Positions 33,673-44,868 of a DNA stretch of 64,000 nt are shown here, piece by piece. Both the position numbers and the translations under genes were made by a program. This DNA comes from Melastoma dodecandrum (lineage: Eukaryota > Streptophyta > Magnoliopsida > Myrtales > Melastomataceae), in assembly GCA_029817715.1 (NCBI GenBank), contig JARUPY010000539.1, positions 8,469,501 through 8,533,500 of the forward strand, in the 5' to 3' direction. Every line of letters begins with the position of its first letter. Position 1 is the stretch's first letter. The notes beneath the pieces are model-generated. The model did no database searches, was not told where the DNA came from, and saw nothing but the letters and a program-made list of their open reading frames with translations.

Positions 33673-35098
33673 TCAAGGCTCCAGTATAAATTGTGCTATC
33701 TCCTCGTGCGAGGTGTCGATCAACTCAAGAAGCTCTTCCAAAGATTGAACATCATCGTCATCGACCACGTTGACTCCCTCCAAAGTATGCATAGATTCCT
33801 TCAAGCCCTCAACCTTTGCAGTTGCATCATCAGCCTTTGTTATTACCTCTTTGAGAATGCCCTCCCGATCCGCCTTAGCCTTAATGCAATCAGATAATTG
33901 TCGTTGGAGCTCTTCAATCCGAATCTCATCCTCAGCAAACTGGCCCTCTAAGACTCTTATCCATAATGACACTCTTCTCTTCAGCTTCGACTTCAACGAG
34001 ACGACCTATGATCAATGCCACCTCTTTATCACGATTTGCGGCACTCATCCCTCCTTTGGTACCAGTTGCTAAGTGTGAGTATCGCATAGAGTCAGATCCA
34101 AATGCTCACATTCATCGATGAAATTGAAAGCATCCTTAATCTCCTCAGCAATAACATGTCCTCTACTGAAAGGGGTCATCGAAACCTTCTCCTTGATATC
34201 ATCCCAAATACTAGTCGCAACCTTCTTATATGCTAGCGAGGCTATCGAGTCAAAACAGAAAGACGATATGGTGGGTGTGGTTGAGACCATAGTTATTAAA
34301 GCGCAAAGCACAAAAAAGCGCTAATCTCCCAAATCGCTTTAAGCGCAAAGCGTGCTTTTGACAGGAAGGTGGCGGGGCTTCTGTGGAGGAAGGAGGGGGC
34401 GGGGCTGTGGAGAGGGATAGCAGGGCTTCTAAGAGAAGGGGAAGGGCATAGGGGAGGGGCAACAATTGAGGATTGGGAAGGATGAGGAAGGGCGCCAGAT
34501 GAAGAAGAAATGATTTTTAGGTTTATTTTTTAAGAGGAAAATTTACATTGGAGGGCTTTAAGCGCGAAGCGTGCCCTGCGCTTTAAGCGCGAAGCGTGCG
34601 CTTTGGAGGGCTTCATGCAGACCGCTCCAGCCCTCTGAAGCAAAGCAGCGTGGGGTCGCTTCGCTGCGCTTTTGGGCTTTAAGCGCACTTAATAGCGCTT
34701 TTAACAACTATGATTGAGACTAGATCGACAAAATGAGAAGGGTCGTTATTTCCTTTAGGCTGGATCACTTTCTCCGCGGCATGCTGGTCCCTGTGAAGCG
34801 GCTTTAGGAGCTCCGAACCAAGAGGGCTCAATACGGAGGGCTCTTGAAATCGACCAACTAATTCACAAGATGCAATAGCAAACAAAGCCGAAATAAGATG
34901 GGGATCATTTAAAATATGTACCCATGAAATCAACCAACTCACCAACTCGTTGCCAGCCGGAACGATGTCATCTGGTGGCATGTCTTCGACTACATCGAGT
35001 TTTCCAGATGCATGCCTCGAAGGCCTCTGCCTCTTGACATGCCTGTTGTCATTTGGAGTTTGTGAGTTTTCAGAATGTAGAGTCGCCGATGAAAACAA
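33673..35098 (-). pseudogene. Antisense accessory ORF of the Tat element, split by a MITE
   Basis: Three pieces run on the strand opposite to pol: 35098-34714, then 34287-34069 after the inserted MITE, then 33996-33673. The first carries a conserved-looking helical stretch (ELVSWLISWVHILNDPHL); the last is a likely coiled coil rich in Glu and Leu (IRIEELQRQLSDCIKAKAD, then SLEELLELIDTSHEEIAQF). Tat-lineage elements are known to carry antisense ORFs between pol and the 3' LTR (often with a plant-mobile-domain-like region); the location, orientation and coiled-coil end fit. The frame appears to continue upstream (to about 35450) across an AT-rich gap that could be an intron. The role of these ORFs is unknown. 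Confidence 0.65.
34288..34712. mobile_element. MITE, 425 bp, with 7-bp target duplication
   Basis: The ends are imperfect inverted repeats: catagttattaaagcgc at the left, and at the right the complement of catagttgttaaaagcgc. ttgagac flanks it on both sides (34281-34287 and 34714-34720, one extra base on the right), possibly an 8-bp duplication with one mismatch, which suits Mutator-like elements. The interior is built from repeated taagcgcgaagcgtgc phrases. It interrupts the antisense Tat ORF exactly at a point where the frame continues on each side. It has no coding capacity of its own. Confidence 0.85.
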
Positions 35099-35480
35099 GG
35101 CATGTTTGTTAACAAGGTAAAATTAAAAACAAACAAAAAGAATGATATATGTGTTTATAAATACATGTATTTGGTGGTAAAGGCATTTTCTTTTGGGTGA
35201 TACCGACCGGCTTGGTTGGTTTCTCTCGAGTATCATCATCTTTACGTGGAGGATGACGTATCCTAGCAATCAGTGCCTCTATCCCTTGTTGGAGGAAACC
35301 ATCATGCTTTTCTCAACCATTTAGAGTACCTCTTCGTACAATATGTGTCCAAATCAGTGTGGGAAACATGAACACTAAGCACATACAATCGAGATTTATT
35401 CTCGTTTCGCACCAAGAGACGCCACAATATGTGCCCTTCTTCTAATGAGGAGTACTAGGTACGTACAACCTCTCTCCAAG
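35099..35480. other. Probable upstream part of the antisense Tat ORF and junction with the copia element
   Basis: 35105-35190 is AT-rich. 35190-35450 on the minus strand can be read as protein-like sequence (GTYCGVSWCETRINL) with stops, possibly the N-terminal part of the accessory ORF. The boundary between the two elements is not visible. Confidence 0.35.
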
Positions 35481-35510
35481 GACTAGGGACTTTCAAATGC
35501 CCCACTCCAA

Positions 35511-37033
35511 GTGGAACAGAAAGCCTTAGAGGTAACCCCGATCTCTGTGACGGAGGATGCCCCTGTTTCTGAACCCTGTACAAAAGGGTCCCTACGACTG
35601 ATGACGATGATGCATCCAATGCTGCCATTCCTTATGAGAATGATGAGTCTAATGTGGAGGTGGAAGAACCCCTTATTGACGAAGCGACAGTTGAGGCAGT
35701 TGAGGAAATCCCTCCTCCCATTGTCTCGATCTTCTCTGATTTGATGATGCAGGTCATAGCCTCTACTTCTCACGGTTGCGGCAACCTCTGGTATGAAACT
35801 TCTCCAAGATGCCATCAAGGCAGGAGGTGTCTCCTCTCGGAGCAGGCTAAAACGGAAAGAACCTGAGACAATCAGCATCTCAATTGCAAAAGTGGTTGCC
35901 AAGAAACCTAAGTCTCAGGAGAAAGTGATTCCCAATGATTACTTCAATGAGAAGCTAGATACATTCATTCCTTCGGTAAACCCTCTGGTCTCTAGAAAGG
36001 AGATTGATGATGCTGATAGACATTAATGCCTCAAGCGGATCGATTTCAACTGGTTTGCAGCAAATGACCTTGATATTGCACCTCGGTTTGAAAAGATTGG
36101 TCTGAAAACCTTCTGTGAGGCTTATGTAGAGGTGCCTGTCACTAGACTGAGGGAATTTTATGGAAACATCACGTTTCATAATGAAGGACCTCATGTCAAG
36201 TTTATTAAGACAGTGATTGAAGGACTAACCCTTGTGTTCTCTGCTCATGATGTGAACCAACTCTTCGGATGCGAGGAGCATGGCCCTCTGTCTGACCTTG
36301 GGAAGGACGAGTCCTATACCATTGTCATGGGACAGAAGGTCCAAGTGGCCAAATACCAGGAGTCCATGAAGTTGTAACTTAAGACCGGCATCCTGCATCG
36401 CACAATGCTGTTCTGCCTTCTGCCAATGAGTGCAAGCATCGACACCATCACTCCCAATGATGCGCTGCTGATGTCTCATATTATGAAAGGGATTCCTTCA
36501 ACCTTGGCTTGCTGGTATTCCAACAAATGAAATGGTGCTGCAACACTGCAAGAAAAGCTCTTCCTTATGGCCAGGTAATCGCCGACCTTCTCAAACTTGC
36601 TCGTGTTCCTTCTAATGCCTCTGTTGTCTATGAAAAATGAAAGGTTGGAACCTTTGGGAACCAAATCATCGCAAGCATCTATTATGTGAGGAAGGGAACC
36701 TCCTGGACTCTGAAAGGGAAGTCACAAGACTCTGCTCCAGATGAGGGGAAAAGCATCTGGCTGCTAGAACCATCAGAAAGGATGATGTTGCACCTTCTGC
36801 TCAACCTTCTACAGCAAAAGCATCTGCAGCACGGAGACGCCCCAAATCTTCTGATGAAGCGCCTCTCCCCTTGGACCAAAGCGCTTTCCTCAAGGAACAT
36901 CAGCAACAAGCTGTAGTAAATGGGGAAGACATCCGCATCCTTGAGCGATTGGACCCGACTCGCTTGGTGGAACACCCGGGAAAGCTTCTGCACGGTAACC
37001 TTGAAGAGGTCTCTCCTGATGATGCAGAGTAAA
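35511..37033 (+). pseudogene. Accessory ORF downstream of missing pol, putative plant transposon protein-like
   Basis: The best readable part runs 35793-36530: a basic segment (SRLKRKEPE), a stop at 36024, then FNWFAANDLDIAPRFEKIGL and VPVTRLREFYGNITFHNEGP. This resembles the domain named 'putative plant transposon protein', found in extra ORFs of plant LTR elements. Further stops lie near 36375 and 36528, and the C-terminal part is in other frames. The function of the domain is unknown. It lies between the lost pol and the purine tract. Confidence 0.55.
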
Positions 37034-37690
37034 CTCATGTGTTGCCTGACTTTTCTGTTTCCTTAGAACAAGAATTAATTTTCATGGTCTACTGGTTTTG
37101 TAACAAGTGCCATTTGTGGACACATCCCATTGCAGTGTGGTTTTGAACTTTCTGTCTTACCCTCTACACTATCTAAACATATCTTTTGTACTATGGTTTT
37201 GAACGTGTTGTCATACCTTCTTCAGAAATCTTCTCTTTTTTATCAAATTTCTTTCACTTATCTTTTTGATGTGACAAAAAAGGGAGAAATTTTGTTGAGG
37301 GGGAGTACTTCCCTATGTATTGAGTTATAGAAAAATCTTTGATTTTCTAGATTTTCTATAACTTATAGGGTGTAGAAGGCTATGAGAATTATAGCTCATA
37401 ATCACCCTTCTTTACGGTATGCGAATCATGATCTTATATAATGACCTTTGCTGGGAGTGTAAAAGTGACAACTCATCATTTTTTTGGGCTAAAATACAGA
37501 AGCGTCATGCTCTGTACATCACAGAAGCTTTGTGCTCTATGAATAACTTGTTAACAAAAGCTTCCATGCTCAGTTTAACAGAAACCATATGGTTCTGTAA
37601 AATGCAAGACCCGTACGCACCTATCTAGGAGGAGTCAGGGAGAGTAACTTACAAAAATATTTCCCTTAATGATGAATGTTTTGTCATCAT

Positions 37691-37704
37691 CAAAAAGGGG
37701 GAGA
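37691..37704 (+). other. Polypurine tract of the SIRE-like element
   Basis: caaaaagggggaga directly precedes the LTR start, the position of the plus-strand primer. Confidence 0.8.
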
Positions 37705-37705
37705 T

Positions 37706-38723
37706 TGTTGAATAGGTTTTGATGATGAGCCTTGACTTTCTGTAAACAGAAGTCAGACATCTACACTAAGAAGCTACACATGAGGAACGCTAATTATAAA
37801 AGCGTTGGTGATGTCTTCTAGGATACTGACCTGGCAGCCACTAGTGACCCTTGGTTGGAGGCTGTAGGAGACGTTGGTGGGGGCGTGCGACTGGAGGCTG
37901 GCGTGGCCAACGTGAAGTGGGCCGGAGAGAAGGGCAAATACCCCAAGAGCATAGAAGGTGAGGGGCTGACTAGCTTCTGTGATATAACGTTCTATGTGTG
38001 CAGGAACCTAAGACATAGGCTGCTATCTGGTTGCGTGGGGTTTGTTGCATACTTCTGTAGGGTTTGCTACGTGCTTTCATGGTGTTCGCCACATAGTTGC
38101 TTTCTCGAGGAGGTCATGCATGTCGTGTGGAGCCGCAAGTGGGAAAATTCATCCTTAGACAAGGGTCGTTGTCTGCTTGCATAGAGTTCGTTACGTGCTC
38201 GCGTGGGGTACGCAACGACATCGTTATCCTGATGGGATTGCGCTTGGTTACCTTTGTTAGTCACGTTAACACGTACACTGAGTCACCTATGGTACAGAAC
38301 CTTCTAGTCTGTGTTGTAGAGGGTTGACACATATGGTACAGAACCTTCTAGTCTGTGCTGTAGAGAGTTGACATATTTGGTACAGAACCTTCTGGTCTGT
38401 GCTGTATAACGTCGATCTCATATCAGTTTCTATAATCGCTTCTACATTGAGTTTGAATGATAACCATCCAAATTCTTGGTGAAGTGTGGCTGTAGGCAAG
38501 TTGCCGAACCACTATAAAAGTCTTGCGTCCATCAAACAATTTGTAATCACATTCGTACGTTCTGTCTTACAGAAACCTGCCTGTACAATTCTGTTTTACA
38601 GAAGCTTTCTCCCGCTGCGAGGTTTATCGAAGTAGTTAAAAATCATTAATTAGACTTTAATACTAATTCACCCCCTCTTAGTATAACACAAGCCTTGTTG
38701 CTTATGTTAATACAATATTAACA
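37706..38723 (+). repeat. SIRE-like 3' LTR, about 1,018 bp
   Basis: It starts tgttgaatagg and ends aatattaaca, with the short inverted ends tgttg/taaca. A TATA box (actataaaag) lies near 38510. Three 44-bp direct repeats (tatggtacagaaccttct) start at 38288, 38332 and 38376 just upstream of it. Confidence 0.7.
38288..38411 (+). repeat. 44-bp triplicated repeat within the LTR
   Basis: Three successive copies of tatggtacagaaccttctagtctgt with small changes, about 100 bases upstream of the LTR TATA box. Tandem repeats at this place in plant LTRs can be enhancer elements, as in the tobacco Tnt1 and Tto1 LTRs; here that is a guess. Confidence 0.9.
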
Positions 38724-40500
38724 TTGTGCTCCATTACTTATCAAATTTTATAATGGGGTTAAAGAACGGAGAAATGAGGGGGGACGACCCAGAGAAGGTG
38801 GAGATGAAGACAAGTAATAAGAAAATTGGGGATTGTGAATGGAGCGATTGATTGTTGATCAATGTTTAGGACACAGAAGGAACGTTCGAAATACGAACCA
38901 TAAACACTTCGGAACATCGTATCTCTGTTATACCTCACGAGGAGGCATCGATATAAAGGTTAGCTACATTTTGTGATCTTTTTAAAGAAGATATTTGTCG
39001 TGTACGTCCCATAAATTTGAAATATGAGGTTCCTATTTTACGTTTGGTAGTGTACACATATATGTCAAGAAATTTTATAATACATGTGAATATTTATTGA
39101 TAAAGGCAAGTTTAGGTTATACCGAGGGATGCATACTCAAGACATACTTGAGGTGTAAGGCGATAACAACGCCGTTAGGTATTTCCAACGTGGGATGACA
39201 ACTAACACTGTCAACACCACGTTTGAGATAAGGTTAATATAATTGAGATAACTACCTAACGTTGGGTTGTAAGACGATATTTTTCAAATGTTAAACTAAA
39301 TCGGAAAAAGAGTCAAAGTTTAGAATAGATTTAATAATTTTGCCACAAATTAAAAGAGATCAGCTTCAGAATTAAAATTTGTTAAATTGTAAATGTATTT
39401 TAAAATATTGAAAAAAAAACCTAGTTTTGAATTTAAATTGATCGAATAATCTAGAATATTATAATATTATATTATATTAATAATATATTGTTGATTTGAC
39501 TAATGCGTACCCGCCGTATAAGAAAACTTTCTTTATAAATTATAATTTCGATTTAATTCAACATTAGAATTATAATTTCAGAATCCGCCGATTGAATTGA
39601 AATCGATATTTTTTTATAGAAATTCTTCGAAGCATTATAAAGCAAAGTTACGGAGAATTACAAGTACTAGCACCAGCTCCAGCACTATGAAGGAATTCGA
39701 AGTTGTTTATATTGCGAAATATGCGTGGACGTAGAAGAATTTCATTTGAGAATACGAGAAACTCACGTCAAAATGATTTAACGTACTTTGTTTGTTTTAT
39801 AGTTATCACAATCCGTCACTGATTTTTTGACAATTTTTTTTCTAAACGAACTCCCCGTGTGGAAACTTTTGGTGCGGAATTGTGTTCCCCACAACACGTG
39901 TCGAATTTAACGGTGATTGTATGGTCGCAATAAAGTATGTGGTATTTAACGGTGATTGCGATACCAGAATTGAATACAATGGTACCGAATTTATAGTGTT
40001 TTATGTTGTCACATTAAATTAAACGAATGTAAGCAGAAAAGGTAAACACAATACTGAAATTGAATACAACAGTATCAAATTTACAGGTACCACTTACAGA
40101 CATGACTCAAACGGAGAAGCGACAAAAACGACTTGAAGGCGCTTCACGACAGTCCGCGGCGGATGAACGGCAACTGGTAGATCCCTTTAGTAAAATGTAC
40201 CTTGATGGATCGACGGTCGGACGTTAACAATACCAGAATTGAATTGATGGTACTGAGGGTGAAAGATGGTTTCAGGGGGTGAATCAACATCATTGGATTC
40301 TGATGTTGAGTTGTTGTCGTTGTTTCGTTGTATTTCTAATCCTTTTATTTCCAGAATCTTGCAGTTAGGATTATTCAGCCAGTATGTGATCTTTCAAGAT
40401 CGTGTTCACGATTTGATTCCTATTTTGTAGGAACCATCCACGTCGTGCTTTAGCTAGTTTCTCTGGGTTTGCCACGTGACCTGCTCCCCTAACGTAACCC
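38724..40500. other. AT-rich intergenic DNA
   Basis: No gene is recognised. Around 39961, 40051 and 40222 a phrase like ataccagaattgaatacaat...ggtaccgaatttatag recurs three times in decayed form. The region lies between the SIRE-like LTR and the next Tat element. Confidence 0.5.
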
Positions 40501-40539
40501 GACGTGGTTTGATGTGAATCTCCATGAGACATTACGAAC

Positions 40540-41053
40540 TCTCGAGTAGTGAGAGGCTATCCAAGTCTCGAGCTGTAAGGGGGTTTGTCTACGACGTACT
40601 CGAGAAACTCTTCTCGAGTGGGGTTAATCTTGAGCCATTGTTCAGGAGGCATTTCTCGAGTAGTGTCCACACAAACTTCTCGAGTAGTGTTAACATTGGG
40701 TTTCTGTTCGCCTTAAATGGTGCCTGCACGAAGGCCCATTGAGGACGAAGCCCAAGAATTCACGCGTCAACATTAAGCCTTCTTTGTTAAACATAATGTG
40801 AGGAATTTTATGTTTATCTTTCCAACAAAACGGTTGCATTTTAACATGAATCTTGTCAAGCAAGAATCTCTTTTCCGCTTCTTCGTTCACAAGAATACCA
40901 CCATTTCCTTTTTCTCCAAAACATCGCTTCTTTTTAGCTTCTGGAATCGTTTCTCCACCAAAGTCTGGTCCTTTTCTCGACCAATCTTTGTCTCATGTTC
41001 TTCGTCTCTTTAAAGTTCTGAACTTTCGTTCATCGGCATGAGATACACCAGCA
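40540..41053 (+). other. 5' flank of antisense Tat ORF, CTCGAG-rich
   Basis: Six CTCGAG hexamers occur within 140 bases (40543-40683), followed by a pyrimidine-rich stretch (40860-41000) like a plant 5' UTR, up to the ATG at 41054. No TATA box is obvious. Confidence 0.4.
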
Positions 41054-43978
41054 ATGGCTCCTCAGAAGATGTACGACTAAGTTCGTTTTGACCAATACAT
41101 CAAACTCGCTGACCCATGGGTGGGTATCTCTATTCCTGGCTGTGAACCTCCACTCATGACTTTGGGTCCTCCGTTTCCATCGTCTGCTTTCAAAGAGTAC
41201 GAGGTTCTAAAACCCTATCTTCTAACTATGCCGGTTGTTCCGGTATGTCACCCTAATTTCTACGCCCCTGTCAGCTGGCTGAATGCAAAGGAGCATGTAG
41301 AGTTTCCTCCGACCGATGCGTCTACTGAGAAGTGGCTTAAAATATAGAAAGAGAAATTAAACCAGAATTTGCGTCATCTGGGATTAATAGACTTGGTCGC
41401 TATCACGAGAAGAATGAGGTTCTGCGACCCTAAAGTCTGCTCCAGTTTGATTCCTTCCTGGAATTCGACATTGAACGTTTTCTTCTTTCCCAATAGAAGA
41501 TGATTCCGTGCTAACAGGCTACAGAAGAGAAAATTTCTAAATGGGAGGCAAAACAAGAGTTTGATTTGTATCTCGAGTAGCTTGAGTAAGTACATCTACT
41601 GTTGTTCTGGGAAGTAAGCTGCCATTTACATGTGTTGGATGAGTAATTTCTTGGTTCAAACTGATGAGGCCGTGGCCTTTGCACACTTTCTCCTTCAACT
41701 ACTATATAGAAGCCACCGGAGTGCTTCTTCTATTGTGAGAGACGAGGGATTCCCCTTCACCCATCTGGTGGTCCAATATGGCTGCTGCACTTATGGGAAC
41801 ACATCTGGTTCCCTCGGTTAACCTCTTTCGACAAGTCATTACTCAAGGGCGCTAGATGCTTTGGGCTAGATATATCTCTTCGAATGTGTAGCGACTCGAA
41901 CACTTGGTCTCCTGATGCTCTCACTTTCTTTATGAGAGAATTGGCTAATCCCCAGAGAGAACAAGAATGGGAACCATATCCTCCAAATAAGTTCTATCCT
42001 CCAACCATTTCGAGTGGTCTCACTAGGATAGTGCTTTAATGCCTCGAGACTTAGTGGGAATCTGCCTAAGGGACTAGTTTACATTTGAGATGTACAACCC
42101 TCAACTGTGCGCTAGACAACTTGGTTTCTTCCAAGATGTCAGTGTCCCTTTCTCAAAGTCTCACAACAGCTTCATACAAGGGAAAACAGCAACTAGGCGC
42201 TTCAAAGAGGCAAACGAGGTATTGGCTCGGATTGCTATGTCTCCAGCCGAGTTCCCTTTCCCGAGGAACGGTGGAATTTCAGCGTCTGAGATTTTTCAAG
42301 TCTACTGGGCCATGACGTGATCTGAACTGCGAGACTTTATGGCCATTCTGGACAGCAAATTAGGCGAACTCTACGTGCCCGGTCTCGACGCAGAGAGTAA
42401 ACTACCAAAACTTGGCTCATGTTGTTAATCGTTATTGACTTAATTTTGCTTGTTTTATAGTTACATTTAAAATTGAGACTGGGATCTTGCCGAGACGACT
42501 GCTAATGAGGAGCCTTTAATGCCATAGAAGAAGCGTAAAGTTCAAACTTTACAGTCTCTTGGAGAAGAAGGTCTCGGGGAAGGACGCTCTAATCCTCGAG
42601 AAGACCGTCCCTCTAAGTGATAGAGTGAGGAAGCACCTCCTCTTAAACGGCTAAAACGCGGCTTCAAGAGACAAGTAAAACCTGTGCTCATGGAGGCTAT
42701 TGTTCAAGTTTTAGAGGGAAGTCTCGAGGAGTCATCAACGAAGGCCCCTCCTGAGTGGTCGACCAAAGTCGAGACAGCTCAGGATTTGTTGGCCATAAAG
42801 ACTCCTACTACTTTGAGCCCTGCGGATGTCCGTCCAACATCATTCATTGTCGATGATGAGGTATTCTCTTGTCTTTTTTAGTTTTTAGTTCTAGGATTCA
42901 TTTCGTTTCAAATTATTTGTTCTTAAGAACGATACCGGCCGATCCTCATATGAGATCAGTCGAAGAGGGGGTCTCGAGATGTTCACTCTCCTTCTCGAGA
43001 TAGTTCGAGCACTTGAGATGTCTCACATCTCGAGGGCACATAGGCGTCCCGAGAGAGCATCCCTGGCCAGGGGACTCGAGATTTGTCGCCTCCCAGGGAC
43101 ACCGGGAATATTCATGACTCACCCATTGAGGTGGAAGAGGAACCTACAGCTACTCCTCCTGCCGCCACAGAAACGTCAGGTGCAAAGGAGCCGTTTTCTG
43201 AAGACGCCTCTCGACAGGATGTTCCACCTGGTGTAAGCGAATGTTTTTCCTTTTTTGACTGTCGAGTCTTTCTACTTTCTCTTTCTAATTCTTACTCTTC
43301 CTCTATTAGGATCCTCCAACAAATCTTCCTAACGATGGCATCAACGAAGATATCGTGGATGATAGTTTCATCCCAAAGGAAGTAGTTTATGAGGAACGTT
43401 GAATGAAGAGCAACAACTCCGAACTCAATTCGTGATTAACTTCCTCTGTACCGCCAATATCTACACAGAGGAGAGTTTTGCACAATATCGAGCTGCTCTG
43501 AAAAGAATTGTCTTCTCTCCTTTAGGACAAGAATTGTCTTCTCTCCTTTTGCGACAGTGGATCAGATTGTAGCCTGCAACCTCGCTCGACAACGCTATTG
43601 GATTGATTATCAAGAATATGATAAGGGCCAATCCGCCAAACAATTGGCTCCAGATTTTGAAGCTCGACGAAAGCTGGCAGAAGCTCAGAACTGACACAAG
43701 TTCAAACTTTTGGATGAGAAGATTGAGCGCAAGAGCCAGCGCTTAAAGGTTGTTCGAGGGAAGATTCAAAAACTTATCAAGTGGGAGAAGGTCCTTTCAA
43801 GATCCCTGTCCAAACTCAAGAAAGCACGAGCCATTAGGTCAGCTGCTGCAGAACCAGATGAAACCACAACTCGAGAGGTTGTAATGGCTAAGGTTATACT
43901 AAGACAGGAAGAGATACACGAGGAGCAGTGTCTAGAGCTCATTAATCGTTTCATTGACTGTCAACCAAAACCGTTGTG
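41054..43978 (+). pseudogene. Accessory ORF antisense to Tat element 2, plant-mobile-domain-like
   Basis: ATG at 41054 opens a frame with stops at codon 9 and at 41345. Readable parts include PPLMTLGPPFPSSAFKEYEV and PVCHPNFYAPVSWLNAKEHV. At 42090-42320 comes YNPQLCARQLGFFQDVSVPF, typical of plant mobile domain/aminotransferase-like proteins carried by Tat elements. Open blocks at 42684-42880 and 43000-43240 are separated by AT-rich gaps with intron-like borders. The last block (43710-43978) is a strongly charged probable coiled coil (KIERKSQRLKVVRGKIQKLI). It lies opposite to the pol of the element at 44869-49485. Broken in several places. The function of this ORF class is unknown. Confidence 0.65.
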
Positions 43979-44868
43979 ATTTTTTTCTTTTGTTTTTAGT
44001 GACATTTAATGCCATCTAGTGCTTTAATTTCTCATCTGAAACGTTTTCAGACGTTTTATGACATTGTACAACATTCACTTTCTTTCATTTTGAACAGTTT
44101 TACTACTGTACATTAAAGATTCTCAAAGTTATGATTTCCAAGATCTTCAAGCAATCAATGACAAGATTTTCTACTGTTCTTTCATGAGATCCATTGAACA
44201 CTCTTTGGCCATGCCCCTTTACTTGGCTATAAATAAACTTGGTTTTTCTTCGTGAAATTTGCATCTTAAGTTCACAACCTTTCGTCCCTTGAAAGCCTAG
44301 GATCACAACCTTAGGCCAGATTCATCTTCAACTCTAGGGTTTCACTGCTTGTCGGCTCCGTATGAAACCCGTGAGTGAGTGCCTGTCGAGGGACTTCTCT
44401 CAGCCATCCATTCTCTTGCACTCCGTTATGGGTGAGAGGGAATGAACTCGAGTGCGGTCTTTCCCCAACTCATCCCTGCCGAAGCGTACCTAAGCTCTTC
44501 CTCCCCTAAGGATGACCTTGAAGAGGGAAAGAGACAAGTATCTGGGTAGTTGGCCTATCAGATAGCTCCGGGAGAAGGAGGAATTCGTGGTGGTTCTCCT
44601 CTATGCTTCATTCTCCCGCGTAGGGGGAAGCGGACATCTCGTGCGAAGGAGCGCGCCTCTAGGTCAAAGTGCTGGTAGAACTCGGTCGTGTGAACATTTC
44701 GAATCGACTATTAAGATGTTCTAAGAACTGTATATTTGTAAATATTACTTTATCCTCTTTAATAAGGATTCTAATATGTGATAGACATTATTTCTAAAGG
44801 AGTGTCTTACTCTCCCAATTGCATCCATAAGCTTGGGAATCTCCTCTTTAAGATTCTTTATGAGTTTC
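43979..44868. other. Region between the convergent accessory ORF and Tat pol
   Basis: It contains a plus-strand TATA-like box (ctataaataa, 44226-44236) and a possible transcribed leader after it. This could be part of an LTR, but I found no second copy and no TG/CA ends, so it is left unassigned. Confidence 0.4.

Larger units (their letters stand above)
35481..38723 (+). mobile_element. 3' part of a SIRE/Maximus-like copia element
   Basis: An accessory ORF region (35500-37030), a purine tract (37691-37704) and one LTR (37706-38723) follow each other in + orientation. There is no reverse transcriptase or integrase upstream, so the 5' part is missing. The LTR start tgttgaatagg after aaaaagggggaga, and the run of C/T near its end, are typical of SIRE-type elements as I know them; the family call is inference. 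Confidence 0.65.

Noticed and set aside
44226..44400. Promoter or LTR with ctataaataa
   Set aside because: No TG/CA ends, no second copy and no primer site; a lone TATA-like motif is weak evidence.
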